DNA of 64,000 nucleotides from Actinoplanes nipponensis. Lineage in GTDB: Bacteria; Actinomycetota; Actinomycetes; Mycobacteriales; Micromonosporaceae. Numbering within the stretch: position 1 is the stretch's first letter; every line of letters begins with the position of its first letter. Under the pieces are notes generated by a model that worked only from the letters and a program-made list of their open reading frames with translations, was not told where the DNA came from and ran no database searches. Position numbers and translations under genes: made by a program. The DNA is taken from contig NZ_BOMQ01000089.1 of NCBI RefSeq assembly GCF_016862275.1, positions 55,812-119,811 on the forward strand. The letters are read 5' to 3'. Positions 53,741-62,517 of the stretch are shown here, piece after piece.

Positions 53741-54536
53741 GTTCAACCAGGTCGCGCCCGGCCGGGACAAGTCGAGCGACGGCTCCATCGGCGACACCGC
53801 GCACGCGCAGAGCTCGTCGGACCACAACCCGGACGAGACCGGCAGCACGCCGTACGAGGACGCCGACTCGATCAACGAGGTCCACGCCATCGACGTGGAC
53901 CGGGACCTGCGCACGCCCGGCTGGACGATGCCGAAGGCGGTGGAGATCATCGTCGTCCGCCACCGCCAGGGCCGGGACGACCGCCTGCAGAACGTGATCT
54001 ACAACCGCCGGATCTGGTCCCGCTCGTGGGGCTGGACGGCGCGCGCCTACACCGGGTCGAACGCCCACACCCAGCACGCGCACTTCTCCGCCCGCTACAC
54101 CACCGCCCAGGAGCGCGACACCCGGCCCTGGGGCCTACTGGAAGCCGAGGAAGACGACATGGCCACGATCACCCAGTCCGATTTCAACGCCCGCATGGAC
54201 GCGTGGTGGAACTCCCGGATGAGCCCCAACGCCGAGGACAACCCGCAGCGCGCCGCCCTGCGCGTGGCCCCCTGGCAGCAGACCGTCGGCCGCACCGGGC
54301 GCAGCACGCACGAAGTGGTGTTCACCGACATGCTGGCCCTGCTCCAGCAGGCCGCCGGGGTGGATCCCGAGCAGGCGGCCAAGCAGCTGCTCGCCGGGCT
54401 GGACGACCAGGCCGTCCTGGACGCCGCGGCGGCCGCCCTGGCCGATCCCGAGCGGTCCAGCGAGCAGACGGCGGCCATGCTGCGGACCGCCCTGGGCGAC
54501 CGCGCCCAGGAGGTGGGCCGGCTGCTCGCCGGCTGA
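53694..54536 (+). CDS. Phage-derived lysin-like protein (M15-type peptidase)
   Basis: A 280-residue protein resembling endolysin-like proteins of actinobacteriophages. The N-terminal 150 residues have the metal-ligand pattern of Hedgehog/DD-peptidases: SSSDHNPD, EVHAIDVDRDLR and TQHAHFS, implying zinc-dependent cleavage of peptidoglycan peptides. The C-terminal 130 residues (DMLALLQQAAGVDPEQAAKQLLAGLDDQAVLDAAAAAL) are helical, as in phage lysin or tail proteins. There is no signal peptide and no holin nearby. It stands alone between selD and the formate dehydrogenase operon, so it is probably a domesticated remnant. Confidence 0.68.
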   Translation: MASWSLVPCLVTLRSEFNQVAPGRDKSSDGSIGDTAHAQSSSDHNPDETGSTPYEDADSINEVHAIDVDRDLRTPGWTMPKAVEIIVVRHRQGRDDRLQNVIYNRRIWSRSWGWTARAYTGSNAHTQHAHFSARYTTAQERDTRPWGLLEAEEDDMATITQSDFNARMDAWWNSRMSPNAEDNPQRAALRVAPWQQTVGRTGRSTHEVVFTDMLALLQQAAGVDPEQAAKQLLAGLDDQAVLDAAAAALADPERSSEQTAAMLRTALGDRAQEVGRLLAG

Positions 54537-54554
54537 CCGCCCGGCGCGGCGGTC
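54535..54554. terminator. Bidirectional terminator hairpin
   Basis: Perfect 7-bp inverted repeat GACCGCC / GGCGGTC with a 6-base loop between the convergent lysin-like and NrfD genes; no U-tract. Confidence 0.55.
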
Positions 54555-54555
54555 G

Positions 54556-55707
54556 CTACTGCGCCGGCCCCTGGGTCTTGGCGTCCGGGGCGCCGCCGTT
54601 CTCGGCCGCCCGCCGGGCCAGCCGCTCCCGCTGCGGCAGGACGGTGTACTTCGGGTCGCGCGCCGAGGCCAGCCCGCCCTCGAAGATGCCGAACCGGGTG
54701 GCCAGCGAGGCTGTCAGCAGCGACAGGCCGGACAGCGCCGAGACGACCCGGCTGCGCCGGCCGAGCACCGCCCCGGCGACGCCCAGCGCGGTCAGCGCCC
54801 GCCCGGTGCGCAGCAGCCGGCCGGGCCGGCCGAGCGCGTACGGCTCGCTGAGGATGCCCTTGGTGGTCTCCACCCGGTGCGCGCCGTACAGCTCCATCGC
54901 GGCGCCGAAGACGGCCATCCGCCGGGCCGGGCCGGCCTGCGCGACCGGGGCGGCCAGCAGGCCGACCCCGGCCCCGCTGGCCAGCGCGCTGCCGGCGAAG
55001 ACATAGGGCAGTTCCGGGTACGCCGCGTGCCAGCTCGGCGTCGCGGTGTCGGCCAGCAGCACCGCCGTGTAGGTGGCCAGGGCCGGCGCCACCAGGGCGG
55101 CGCCGTACTGTCCGGCCGTGCCCGCCGGCGGCAGCAGCTTGCGGGCCACGCCGAGCACTCCCCGTTCGGGCAGCAGCGGGGCCGCCTCGGCCACCGCCGC
55201 CGCGCCGGCGGCCGCGCCGAACGCGCTGAGGATCCAGGTGCCCATCGACATCGGCGAGGTGGGCTTGGCCACCCGCAGCATGTGCAGGAAGCGTTCCGGC
55301 CGGCCCAGGTCGTGGACCAGGAAGTACGTGCTGGCCACGAGCGCGCCCAGGGCGCCGACCCGGCCGGCGCGGCGCAGGGCGGGCCGCCCGGAGGCGTCGC
55401 CGCCGGCCGCGAGCAGCGCGGAACCCGCGGCGAGACCGCCGGTGAACAGGTACGCGGCGACGTCGTGGTGCCAGACCGCGGCCTTGACGATCGGCCGGCC
55501 GTAGTAGGACCGGAACTCGGCCGGCGGCACCATGGACCGGTCCCCGCCCCGGCCTCCCCCGCCGCCCCGCCGGCGTCCCTTGACGGCGGGGTCGCGGACC
55601 GGGCCGCCGGCCGCCTCGTCGCGGGCCAGGCCGCTGCCGGGCCGGCCCGCGGGGGGCGGGCTGAGCGACTCGTCGCGGGGACGTTCCGCTTCCTCGCGCG
55701 GCCTCAT
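54556..55707 (-). CDS. NrfD/PsrC-type membrane subunit of formate dehydrogenase
   Basis: A 383-residue membrane anchor with about eight helices. It follows the iron-sulphur subunit with an ATGA overlap at 55707. After a charged, Pro-rich cytoplasmic N-terminus (about 65 residues) come SYYGRPIVKAAVWHHDVAAYLFTGGLAAGSALLA and FLVHDLGRPERFLHMLRVAKPTSPMSMGTWIL, which are hallmark NrfD motifs. It should pass electrons from formate oxidation to menaquinone. The basic, Gly-rich N-terminal extension is unusual. Confidence 0.85.
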   Translation of the reverse strand: MRPREEAERPRDESLSPPPAGRPGSGLARDEAAGGPVRDPAVKGRRRGGGGGRGGDRSMVPPAEFRSYYGRPIVKAAVWHHDVAAYLFTGGLAAGSALLAAGGDASGRPALRRAGRVGALGALVASTYFLVHDLGRPERFLHMLRVAKPTSPMSMGTWILSAFGAAAGAAAVAEAAPLLPERGVLGVARKLLPPAGTAGQYGAALVAPALATYTAVLLADTATPSWHAAYPELPYVFAGSALASGAGVGLLAAPVAQAGPARRMAVFGAAMELYGAHRVETTKGILSEPYALGRPGRLLRTGRALTALGVAGAVLGRRSRVVSALSGLSLLTASLATRFGIFEGGLASARDPKYTVLPQRERLARRAAENGGAPDAKTQGPAQ

Positions 55708-56771
55708 GGGCGCCGTCCCAGGAAGGACACGACCACCGTGGCGGCCATCGCCAGCGCCGCCACCGCGGCCCGCTTGTACATGTCCGGCAGGTCCCGGGTG
55801 GTCACGATCGGGTCCGGGGGCAGGCCGTACACCTCCGGCTCGTCGAGCAGCAGGAAGAACGCCCCGTCCCCGCCCACGCCGTCGTCGGGGCTGTTGCCGT
55901 ACAGGCGGGCCGAGTCGACGCCCTGCTCGTGCAGCTTCTCCACCCGGTGCTGGGCGCGGGCGCGCAACTCGTCGAGCTCGCCGTACTGGATCGACTCGGT
56001 CGGGCAGGCCTTGGCGCAGGCCGGGGTCAGGCCGTCGCCGATCCGGTCGTAGCACATCGTGCACTTCCAGGCCCGGCCGTCGTCCTGGCGCTGGTCGATC
56101 ACGCCGTACGGGCAGGCCGGGATGCAGTAGCCGCAGCCGTTGCAGATGTCCTCCTGCACCACCACCGTGCCGAACTCGGTGCGGAACAGCGCGCCGGTCG
56201 GGCAGACGTCCAGGCAGGCGGCGTGGGTGCAGTGCTTGCAGACGTTGGACATCATCAGCCAGCGGAAGTCGCTGCGCGGCGCGTCCATCGTGCGGCCGGG
56301 CAGGTCGGCCATCGGCATGCCGAGGAACTGCGGCTCGGCCCGCGGCGGGGCGATCGTGGCCGCGGCGGCGAGCGCGTCGACAGCGGGCGGGATGCCCGGG
56401 TCGGTGCCCATGTCCTGCCCGGAGCCGGCCGCCACCACGGCGGTGTGCGCGCTGACCGACGGGCCGACCGGCAGTCCGGCGAACGCGCCCGGGCTGTCCG
56501 TGGCGCCGCCGCGGTTGGCCACCGGCTGCTCGATGAACGCGACGTGGCGCCACGAGTTCGCGGTCAGGCCGCCGGTGTTGTCGTACGACTGGCCCAGCAG
56601 GTTGAACCCGTCGTCCGGGATCAGGTTCCACTCCTTGCAGGCCACCTCGCACGCCTTGCAGCCGATGCAGACGCTGGTGTCGGTGAAGAAGCCCATCCGG
56701 GGCGGCGCGTCGACGTGACCCGCGTCCGGCGCGGGGTCCAACGGGCCGTAGAGGCTGTTCGGACCGGCCAT
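55704..56771 (-). CDS. Formate dehydrogenase iron-sulphur subunit (FdhB-like)
   Basis: A 355-residue ferredoxin-type subunit. Cysteine clusters: VCIGCKACEVACKEWN, VCKHCTHAACLDVCPTGA, ICNGCGYCIPACPYGV and KCTMCYDRIGDGLTPACAKACPTESI, enough for four [4Fe-4S] centres. An insert of about 80 residues between the first and second clusters is Ala/Pro-rich. A C-terminal membrane helix (AAVAALAMAATVVVSFLG) anchors it. ATG 56771 overlaps the catalytic subunit's stop, and its own stop overlaps the NrfD start. Confidence 0.9.
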   Translation of the reverse strand: MAGPNSLYGPLDPAPDAGHVDAPPRMGFFTDTSVCIGCKACEVACKEWNLIPDDGFNLLGQSYDNTGGLTANSWRHVAFIEQPVANRGGATDSPGAFAGLPVGPSVSAHTAVVAAGSGQDMGTDPGIPPAVDALAAAATIAPPRAEPQFLGMPMADLPGRTMDAPRSDFRWLMMSNVCKHCTHAACLDVCPTGALFRTEFGTVVVQEDICNGCGYCIPACPYGVIDQRQDDGRAWKCTMCYDRIGDGLTPACAKACPTESIQYGELDELRARAQHRVEKLHEQGVDSARLYGNSPDDGVGGDGAFFLLLDEPEVYGLPPDPIVTTRDLPDMYKRAAVAALAMAATVVVSFLGRRP

Positions 56772-59700
56772 CAGGCCTCCTCCGGCTCGGGGCTGGTCTG
56801 CAGGGGCGTGTGGTGGTCCGGTTCCAGGCCGGCCCGGGCCCGGTAGCCCACCACGTACTCCAGCAGCGCCGGCCCGGTCGGGCGGCGGCCCGGCTGGATG
56901 TCGCAGGTGCCGACCTTGCTCTCCTGGATGAGCACGTTCGGGTCGAGCGTGATGCCGATCAGGTCGTTGGCCGAGTCGCCGGTGACCAGGCCCTCCCCGC
57001 CCCAGTGGTACGGCAGCCAGAGCTGGTGCACGACCCGGCCGTCGATGCGCAGCGGGGTGAGCCGGTCGGTGACCAGCACCCGGGCCTCGATCGCGGCCCG
57101 GGCGGTGACGATGTGGGCCCAGCCCAGGTGCTCCAGGCCGCGTTCCGCGGCCAGCTCCGGGGAGACCTCGACGAACATCTCCGGCTGCAGCTCCGACAGG
57201 TACGCCAGCTGCCGGCTCATGCCGCCGGCGGTGTGGTGCTCGGTGAGCCGGCTGGTGCTGAAGACGTACGGGAAGACCTCGGAGTGCCGCTCGGGCGGGC
57301 TCGGGTTGGTCAGGTTGTCGGACCGCTCGTACACCTTGCGGGTGGGGTTGGCCTGCTGGGTGTAGAGGGGGTTGCGCACCGGCGACTCGACCGGCTCGTA
57401 GTGCGTCGGCAGCGGGCCGTCGATCAGGCCGCTGGGCGCGTACAGCCAGCCCTTCCCGTCGCCCTGCATGATGAACGCGTCGTCGCCGGAGATGGCCTCG
57501 ACGCCGCTCGCGCCCTCGGGCGGCCGGTACGACGGCGGCTTGGTCTTCTCGAAGTCGGGCACGTCGTAGCCGGTCCACTCGCCGGCCTCGGCGTCCCACC
57601 AGACGTACTTCTTGCGCTCGGACCAGGGCCGGCCCTCGGGGTCGGCGGACGCGCGGTTGTAGAGGGTGCGCCGGTCCGACGGCCACGCCCAGCCCCACTC
57701 GCGGGCCACCCAGTCCTGCTCGGCGCCGGGCTTGCGGCGGGCCGCCTGGTTGACCCCGTCCTTGTAGACGCCGGAGTAGATCCAGCAGCCGCAGGCGGTC
57801 GAGCCGTCGGCCCTGAGCGAGGTGAAGTTGGGCACCGGCGCGCCGGTGGCGACGTCGTAGCCGTTGATCTCCTTGAGCACCGCCTCGCCGCTGGGCTCGT
57901 CGCCGCGCTCGCCGTGCAGCGGGTAGTCCCAGGTCAGGTTGAGGATGCCCTGGTCGCGGGGCAGCGTCGAGCCGGCCAGCCGCTCCCGGACGAGACGGCC
58001 CAGGTGGTAGAAGAACCACAGCTCGGAGCGGCAGTCGCCCGGCGGGTCGAGGGCCTTCTCGCGCCACTGGAGCATCCGCTGGGTCTGGGTGAACGTGCCC
58101 TCCTTCTCGGCGTGCGAGGCCGCGGGCAGGAAGAACACCTCGGTGCGGCACTCGGTGGGCACGATCTCACCGGTGGCGACCTCGGGGCCGTCCTTCCAGA
58201 AGGTGGCGCTCTCGATCATGAACAGGTCGCGGACCACCAGCCAGTCGAGGTTGGCCATGCCCAGGCGCTGGGCCTTGCCGTGGGCCGAGCCGACGGCCGG
58301 GTTCTGCCCGAGCAGGAAGTACCCCTTGATCTTGCCGTCGATCATGTCCAGGACCTGCTGGTACGTGCCGTGGTCGCCGGTCAGCCGGGGCAGCCAGCCG
58401 TAGCCCCAGTCGTTGTCCGCCGTGGCCGCGTCACCCCAGTACGCCTTGAGCAGGCTGACCGCGTACGCCTCGGCGTCGGCCCAGAAGCCGGCCTGCTCCG
58501 GGTGCCGGATCGCGTCGACCCACTCCCGGAACGTCTCGTGCTGGGTGTGGTGCGGCATCGGCAGGTAGCCGGGCAGCAGGTTGAACAGCGTCGGGATGTC
58601 CGTGGAGCCCTGGATGCTGGCGTGCCCGCGCAGCGCCATCACGCCACCGCCCGGCCGGCCCATGTTGCCCAGCAGCAGCTGGATGATCGCGCCGGTGCGG
58701 ATGTACTGCACGCCCACGCTGTGCTGGGTCCAGCCCACCGAGTAGACCAGCGCGGTGGTCCGCTCGCGGCCGGAGTTGGCCGTCCAGGCCTCGCAGACCT
58801 CGAGGAACTTCTCCCGCGGCACGCCGCAGACCTGCTCCACGACCTCCGGGGTGTAGCGGGCGTAGTGCCGCTTGAGCACCTGGTAGACGCAACGGGGGTG
58901 CTGCAGCGTGGGGTCGCGGGGCACGTCGGCGGGCACCGGCGGGCCGTGCGACTCCTGCTCCAGGCCGGAGGCGGTCTCCCGGTCGGTGTGCGACTCCCCC
59001 TCGTCCTGGGTGGCCGCCTCGTCGTCCTGCTGGCCCTCGTACGCCCAGGACGCCTGGTCGTAGGCGTTGGTCTCGGGGTCGTAGCCGGAGAACAGCCCGT
59101 CCAGGTCCTCGGTGTCCCGGAAGTCCTCGCTGACGATCATGGACGCGTTGGTGTACGCGACCACGTACTCCCGGAAGTCCTTTTCGTTGCTGAGGATGTA
59201 GTTGACGATCCCGCCCAGGAACGCGATGTCCGCGCCGGCCCGCACCGGGACGTAGCTGTGCGCCAGCGCGCTGGTCCGGGTGAACCGGGGGTCGACGTGA
59301 ATGATCTTCGCGCCGCGCTTCTTCGCCTCCACCACGTACTGGAAGCCCACCGGGTGGGCCTCCGCCATGTTGGAGCCCTGGATGATGATGCAGTCTGCGT
59401 TGGCCAGATCCTGGAGGAATCCGGTGGCCCCGCCACGGCCGAAGCTGGTTCCCAGACCGGGAACGGTGGCGGAGTGTCAAATACGCGCCTGGTTCTCGAT
59501 CTGGAGTGCGCCCATGGCGGTGAAGAGCTTCTTGATCAGGTAGTTCTCTTCGTTGTCGAGCGTCGCGCCGCCCAGGCTCGCGAAGCCCATCGTGCGGTTG
59601 AGCGGGCGACCCTCGGGGTCGGTGTCCTGCCAGGTCTGCTCCCGGGCGGCGAGCACCCGCTCCGCGATCATGCCCATCGCGGTGTCCAGGTCCAGCTCTT

Positions 59701-60046
59701 CCCAGTCGGTGCCGTAGGGCCGCCGGTAGAGCACCTTCTGCTGGCGGCGGTCGCTGGTCACCAGGCTCTTGCTGGCCGAGCCCTTGGGGCAGAGCCGGCC
59801 CTTCGAGATCGGGCTGTCCGGATCGCCCTCGATCTGGACGACCTGGCCGTCCTTGACGAAGATCCGCTGCCCGCAGCCGACCGCGCAGTAGGGGCACACC
59901 GACCGGGCCATCGAGTCGGCCGTCCCGGTGCGGGCGGTGAGCGCCTTCGAGCGGTCGGACTGGGCCGCGGCGCCCCGGCCCAGCGGGTCGGTGCCGGTCA
60001 GCTGCCGGTAGACCGGCCAGTCCCGGATCCAGGTGCGGACTCCCAT
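56771..60046 (-). CDS. Formate dehydrogenase catalytic subunit, selenoprotein
   Basis: A molybdopterin formate dehydrogenase of 1091 residues, with selenocysteine at codon 190 (TGA, 59479-59477). Before it: the [4Fe-4S] ligands C51, C54, C58 and C86 (CPYCAVGCGQ ... GRLCPKG). Around the Sec: IENQARI-U-HSATVPGLG, then GRGGATGFLQDLANAD and GSNMAEAHPVGFQYV, matching the Sec-His active site of E. coli FdnG. Later molybdopterin-binding segments include GWTQHSVGVQYIRTGAIIQLLLGNMGRPGGG. An acidic insert (about residues 310-360) is present. ATG 60046. A conventional gene caller would split it in two at the TGA; it is not a pseudogene. Confidence 0.93.
59430..59476 (-). promoter_or_regulatory. Bacterial SECIS-like hairpin
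   Basis: On the minus strand, 4 bases after the TGA, CCGCCAC (59472-59466) pairs with GTGGCGG (59436-59430), and inside it GTTCCC pairs with GGGAAC (59464-59459 with 59453-59448) around a 5-base loop GGTCT. Position and shape are as expected for the SelB-binding element. Confidence 0.75.
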
Positions 60047-60072
60047 GAGCAAGACCCTAGACGACCTCCCGG

Positions 60073-60105
60073 CGCCGCGCACGGCACGCGGCGGGCGATC
60101 CCCGC
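60073..60105 (-). promoter_or_regulatory. Two overlapping hairpins before formate dehydrogenase
   Basis: In the 59-base gap after the GAF-ANTAR gene, a 5-bp hairpin (60105-60091, GCGGG/CCCGC) and a 7-bp hairpin (60093-60073, CGCCGCG/CGCGGCG, 7-base loop) share 3 bases and cannot both form. This could be an attenuator acted on by the upstream ANTAR protein. Confidence 0.35.
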
Positions 60106-60819
60106 TCACGGCGCCGAACCGCCCTCGACCCGGGCCACCAGGGCCGCGGCGACGTCGCGCAGCTTGCGGTTGGAGTCCTGCGAGATCCTGGTGAGGATCC
60201 GGAACGCCTCGTCGGCGGTGCACCGGCGCTCGCCCATGATGATGCCCTTGGCCTGCTCGATGACGGCCCGGCTCTCCATCGCGGCCTGCATGTGCTGGGC
60301 CAGGTTCGTCGTGCTGTCGTGCAGGTGGGCGTTGGCCAGGGCGACCGAGGCGTAGCCGGCGAAGCGCTGCGCGAGCTGGACGGTGTCGTCGCCGAAGGCG
60401 TACGGCCGCAGGCCGTAGATGTTCACGGCGCCGGTGACGCTGTCCTGGATCGGCAGCCCCACGGAGAGCACACTGCCCACGCCGGCCGCCGCCGCCTTGG
60501 CCGGCCAGCCGTCCCAGCGGGTGTCGGAGGCGGTGTGCAGGACCAGGACGGTGGCCTTGTCGGCGGCGGCCTGCAGGCAGGGGCCCGTGCCGCCCTCGTA
60601 CTGCCGTTCGTCGAGCCGGAGCGCGGTCTCACCGGTGTACGCCGCGGTGTACGGCCGGCCGCCGCGCACCAGCGTGATGGAAACCTCGTCGGCGCCGGGC
60701 AGCGCGCCCTGCGCGAGTTCGGCCACCCGGGTGAGGACGCCGTCCAGATCGGTTTCGCCGAGCTTGATCCGGCCGAACTCCGCGAACGCGGCCGCCGGGT
60801 CGGTGGGGTGCTGAGCCAT
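60106..60819 (-). CDS. GAF-ANTAR domain RNA-binding antiterminator (copy 1)
   Basis: A 237-residue protein. An N-terminal GAF sensor (about 25-160, with GTGPCLQAA and VGSVLSVGLPIQDSVTGAVNIYG) is followed by a C-terminal ANTAR three-helix domain (LAQHMQAAMESRAVIEQAKGIIMGERRCTADEAFRILTRISQDSNRKLRDVAAALV). ANTAR domains bind hairpin pairs in nascent RNA and prevent termination. It lies immediately upstream of the formate dehydrogenase operon on the same strand. It is closely similar to the copy at 61689. Confidence 0.85.
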   Translation of the reverse strand: MAQHPTDPAAAFAEFGRIKLGETDLDGVLTRVAELAQGALPGADEVSITLVRGGRPYTAAYTGETALRLDERQYEGGTGPCLQAAADKATVLVLHTASDTRWDGWPAKAAAAGVGSVLSVGLPIQDSVTGAVNIYGLRPYAFGDDTVQLAQRFAGYASVALANAHLHDSTTNLAQHMQAAMESRAVIEQAKGIIMGERRCTADEAFRILTRISQDSNRKLRDVAAALVARVEGGSAP

Positions 60820-61012
60820 GTACGTGTGAATCCCCTGCAGCGCGGCACGCTGCCGCCCGGGGAGGCGGCCGTGCGGAGTGGACGGACTACCTGTCCAGGG
60901 GGACGGTGCGACCCTGAACCCGCGCCGCTGCTTGACGCCGGACCGCCCACGCCCGGAGGCGCCGGCGGCTGACAAGATGATAACCGAGCCGCGCCGGGCG
61001 GCGACGCCGTGT

Positions 61013-61450
61013 TCAGTCCTGCGGATACACGCCGGTGAGCGCCAGAACCCGTGCGGTCATGCCGTGGACGCCGCTGAGCCGCAAGCTCCGGCCGAGGTCC
61101 ACGGCGTGCAGCTGGGCGGCGAGGACGACCCGCGCCCCGGCGGCGCCGAAGAAGCTCACCTCGCTCAGGTCCAGGCAGACCCGCTCGGAGCCGTCGAGAG
61201 CGTGCACCACGGCGGCCTGCACGAGCGGGGCGGTGTCCAGGTCCAGGTCGCCGTGGACGCCGACGACCACCTCGGCTCCCGGCCCGGCCGGCTCGGCGGG
61301 ACGCAGGTGGCGGGAGACGGTGCCGATGACCGACCCGTCCGGGGCGGTGACACCGGCGATGACCGCCGGAGCCGGCGAGGGGTGGTCCGTGGCCGGCAGG
61401 CCCGGATCCCCCGGGTCGATCCGGGGGAGCCGACGACTCGAGCTGGACAT
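61013..61450 (-). CDS. STAS domain protein (anti-sigma factor antagonist-like)
   Basis: A 145-residue protein. After a disordered N-terminus (about 45 residues), the STAS fold reads VVVGVHGDLDLDTAPLVQAAVVHAL, ERVCLDLSEVSFFGAAGARVVLAAQLHA. The loop that normally holds the phosphorylated Ser (DSSG) is FGAAGA here, so phospho-switching by an RsbW-like kinase seems lost. GGGAGA precedes ATG 61450. It stands between the two GAF-ANTAR genes. Confidence 0.78.
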   Translation of the reverse strand: MSSSSRRLPRIDPGDPGLPATDHPSPAPAVIAGVTAPDGSVIGTVSRHLRPAEPAGPGAEVVVGVHGDLDLDTAPLVQAAVVHALDGSERVCLDLSEVSFFGAAGARVVLAAQLHAVDLGRSLRLSGVHGMTARVLALTGVYPQD

Positions 61451-61688
61451 GACTCTCCCGTCAGCGAAGACTCGACGGGCACGCGGCTTGACCCGATGAC
61501 CAAACTACCCACTTCGCGGTACCGGTAACCGGCGGGGCGGATGACACGTTAGCCGCGGCCGGCGCTGGGCATCCCGCCCAGGCCTGCCGGCCGGCAAGAT
61601 CCGATACCCTGTAACCCCTGCGCCCCGTGCTCGCGGGCGACGGCGCACCCGCCGCACGCGGCGCGGAAACCCCGAGGACGCCTGGCTC

Positions 61689-62405
61689 ATGACCGACAAC
61701 GAACCGATGGATCCGACCGACGCGTACGCCGAGCTCGGCCGGATCAAGCTCAGCGAGACCGACATCGACGGCGTGCTGAACAAGGTCGCCGAGCTGGCCG
61801 CCCGCACCATCCCCGGCACCGCCGAGGTGTCCGTGACCCTGCTCCGGGGCGAGGGGGCGCACACCGCGGCCTTCACCGGTGACCTGGCCGTCAACCTGGA
61901 CGAGGTCCAGTACGAACAGGGCCACGGGCCGTGCCTGGACGCGTCGAGAACAGGCGACAGCCTCTCGCTGCCCGACATGGCCGCCGAGACCCGCTGGCCG
62001 CGGTGGACCCCCCGGGCGCTCAAGGCCGGGGTGCACAGCTCGCTGTCGATCGGCCTGCCGATCCACGACACCGTGCGGGGGGCGCTGAACGTCTACGCCG
62101 TCAAACCCGCCACGTTCGACGAGGACGCGACCATCCTCGCGCAGACGTTCGCGGGGTACGCCGCGGTGGCCCTGGCCAACGCCCACCTGTTCGACGTCAC
62201 GGCCACCCTGGCCCGGCACATGCAGGCGGCGATGGAGAGCCGGGCCGTCATCGAGCAGGCCAAGGGCATCGTCATGGGCGACCGCCGGTGCACCGCGGAC
62301 GAGGCGTTCCGGATCCTCAGCAAGCTGTCGCAGGAGTCCAACCGCAAGGTGCGCGACGTCGCGGCGGCCCTGGTCGCCCGCGCCCAGCAGACCCCCGGCT
62401 CCTGA
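61689..62405 (+). CDS. GAF-ANTAR domain RNA-binding antiterminator (copy 2)
   Basis: A 238-residue paralogue of the protein at 60106-60819, with the same order: GAF (GHGPCLDASRTG, VHSSLSIGLPIHDTVRGALNVY) and ANTAR (AMESRAVIEQAKGIVMGDRRCTADEAFRILSKLSQESNRKVRDVAAALVAR). The ANTAR halves are almost identical, so both may recognise the same RNA, while the GAF halves differ and may sense different signals. GAGGAC precedes ATG 61689. Divergent from the STAS gene. Confidence 0.87.
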   Translation: MTDNEPMDPTDAYAELGRIKLSETDIDGVLNKVAELAARTIPGTAEVSVTLLRGEGAHTAAFTGDLAVNLDEVQYEQGHGPCLDASRTGDSLSLPDMAAETRWPRWTPRALKAGVHSSLSIGLPIHDTVRGALNVYAVKPATFDEDATILAQTFAGYAAVALANAHLFDVTATLARHMQAAMESRAVIEQAKGIVMGDRRCTADEAFRILSKLSQESNRKVRDVAAALVARAQQTPGS

Positions 62406-62444
62406 GCCGCCTCCGGCACACATATCCGCCGCCGGTTGCGGGTA

Positions 62445-62469
62445 GCGCTCCTCCAGACGAGAGGAGCGC
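62445..62469 (+). promoter_or_regulatory. Hairpin sequestering a Shine-Dalgarno
   Basis: GCGCTCCTC (62445-62453) pairs perfectly with GAGGAGCGC (62461-62469) around a 7-base loop. The 3' arm contains the GAGGAG ribosome site of the 14-codon leader, so translation would need the hairpin opened. Confidence 0.65.
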
Positions 62470-62472
62470 GAC

Positions 62473-62517
62473 ATGACCCACCCCCAGCCGCCCCGCACCG
62501 CCCGGCGGGCCTCGTGA
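62473..62517 (+). CDS. 14-codon leader peptide
   Basis: MTHPQPPRTARRAS, started by ATG 62473 three bases after the hairpin with GAGGAG in good position. Its TGA overlaps the GTG start of the metallopeptidase lipoprotein (GTGA at 62514). The Pro/Arg-rich sequence, including PP, could slow ribosomes. The peptidase gene has no better ribosome site of its own, so it likely depends on translational coupling. Confidence 0.5.
   Translation: MTHPQPPRTARRAS

Noticed and set aside
59369..59480. Apparent frameshift or nonsense mutation splitting formate dehydrogenase into two genes
   Set aside because: The frame is unchanged on both sides, the stop is TGA at the Sec position of the family, a SECIS hairpin follows and all sel genes are present.
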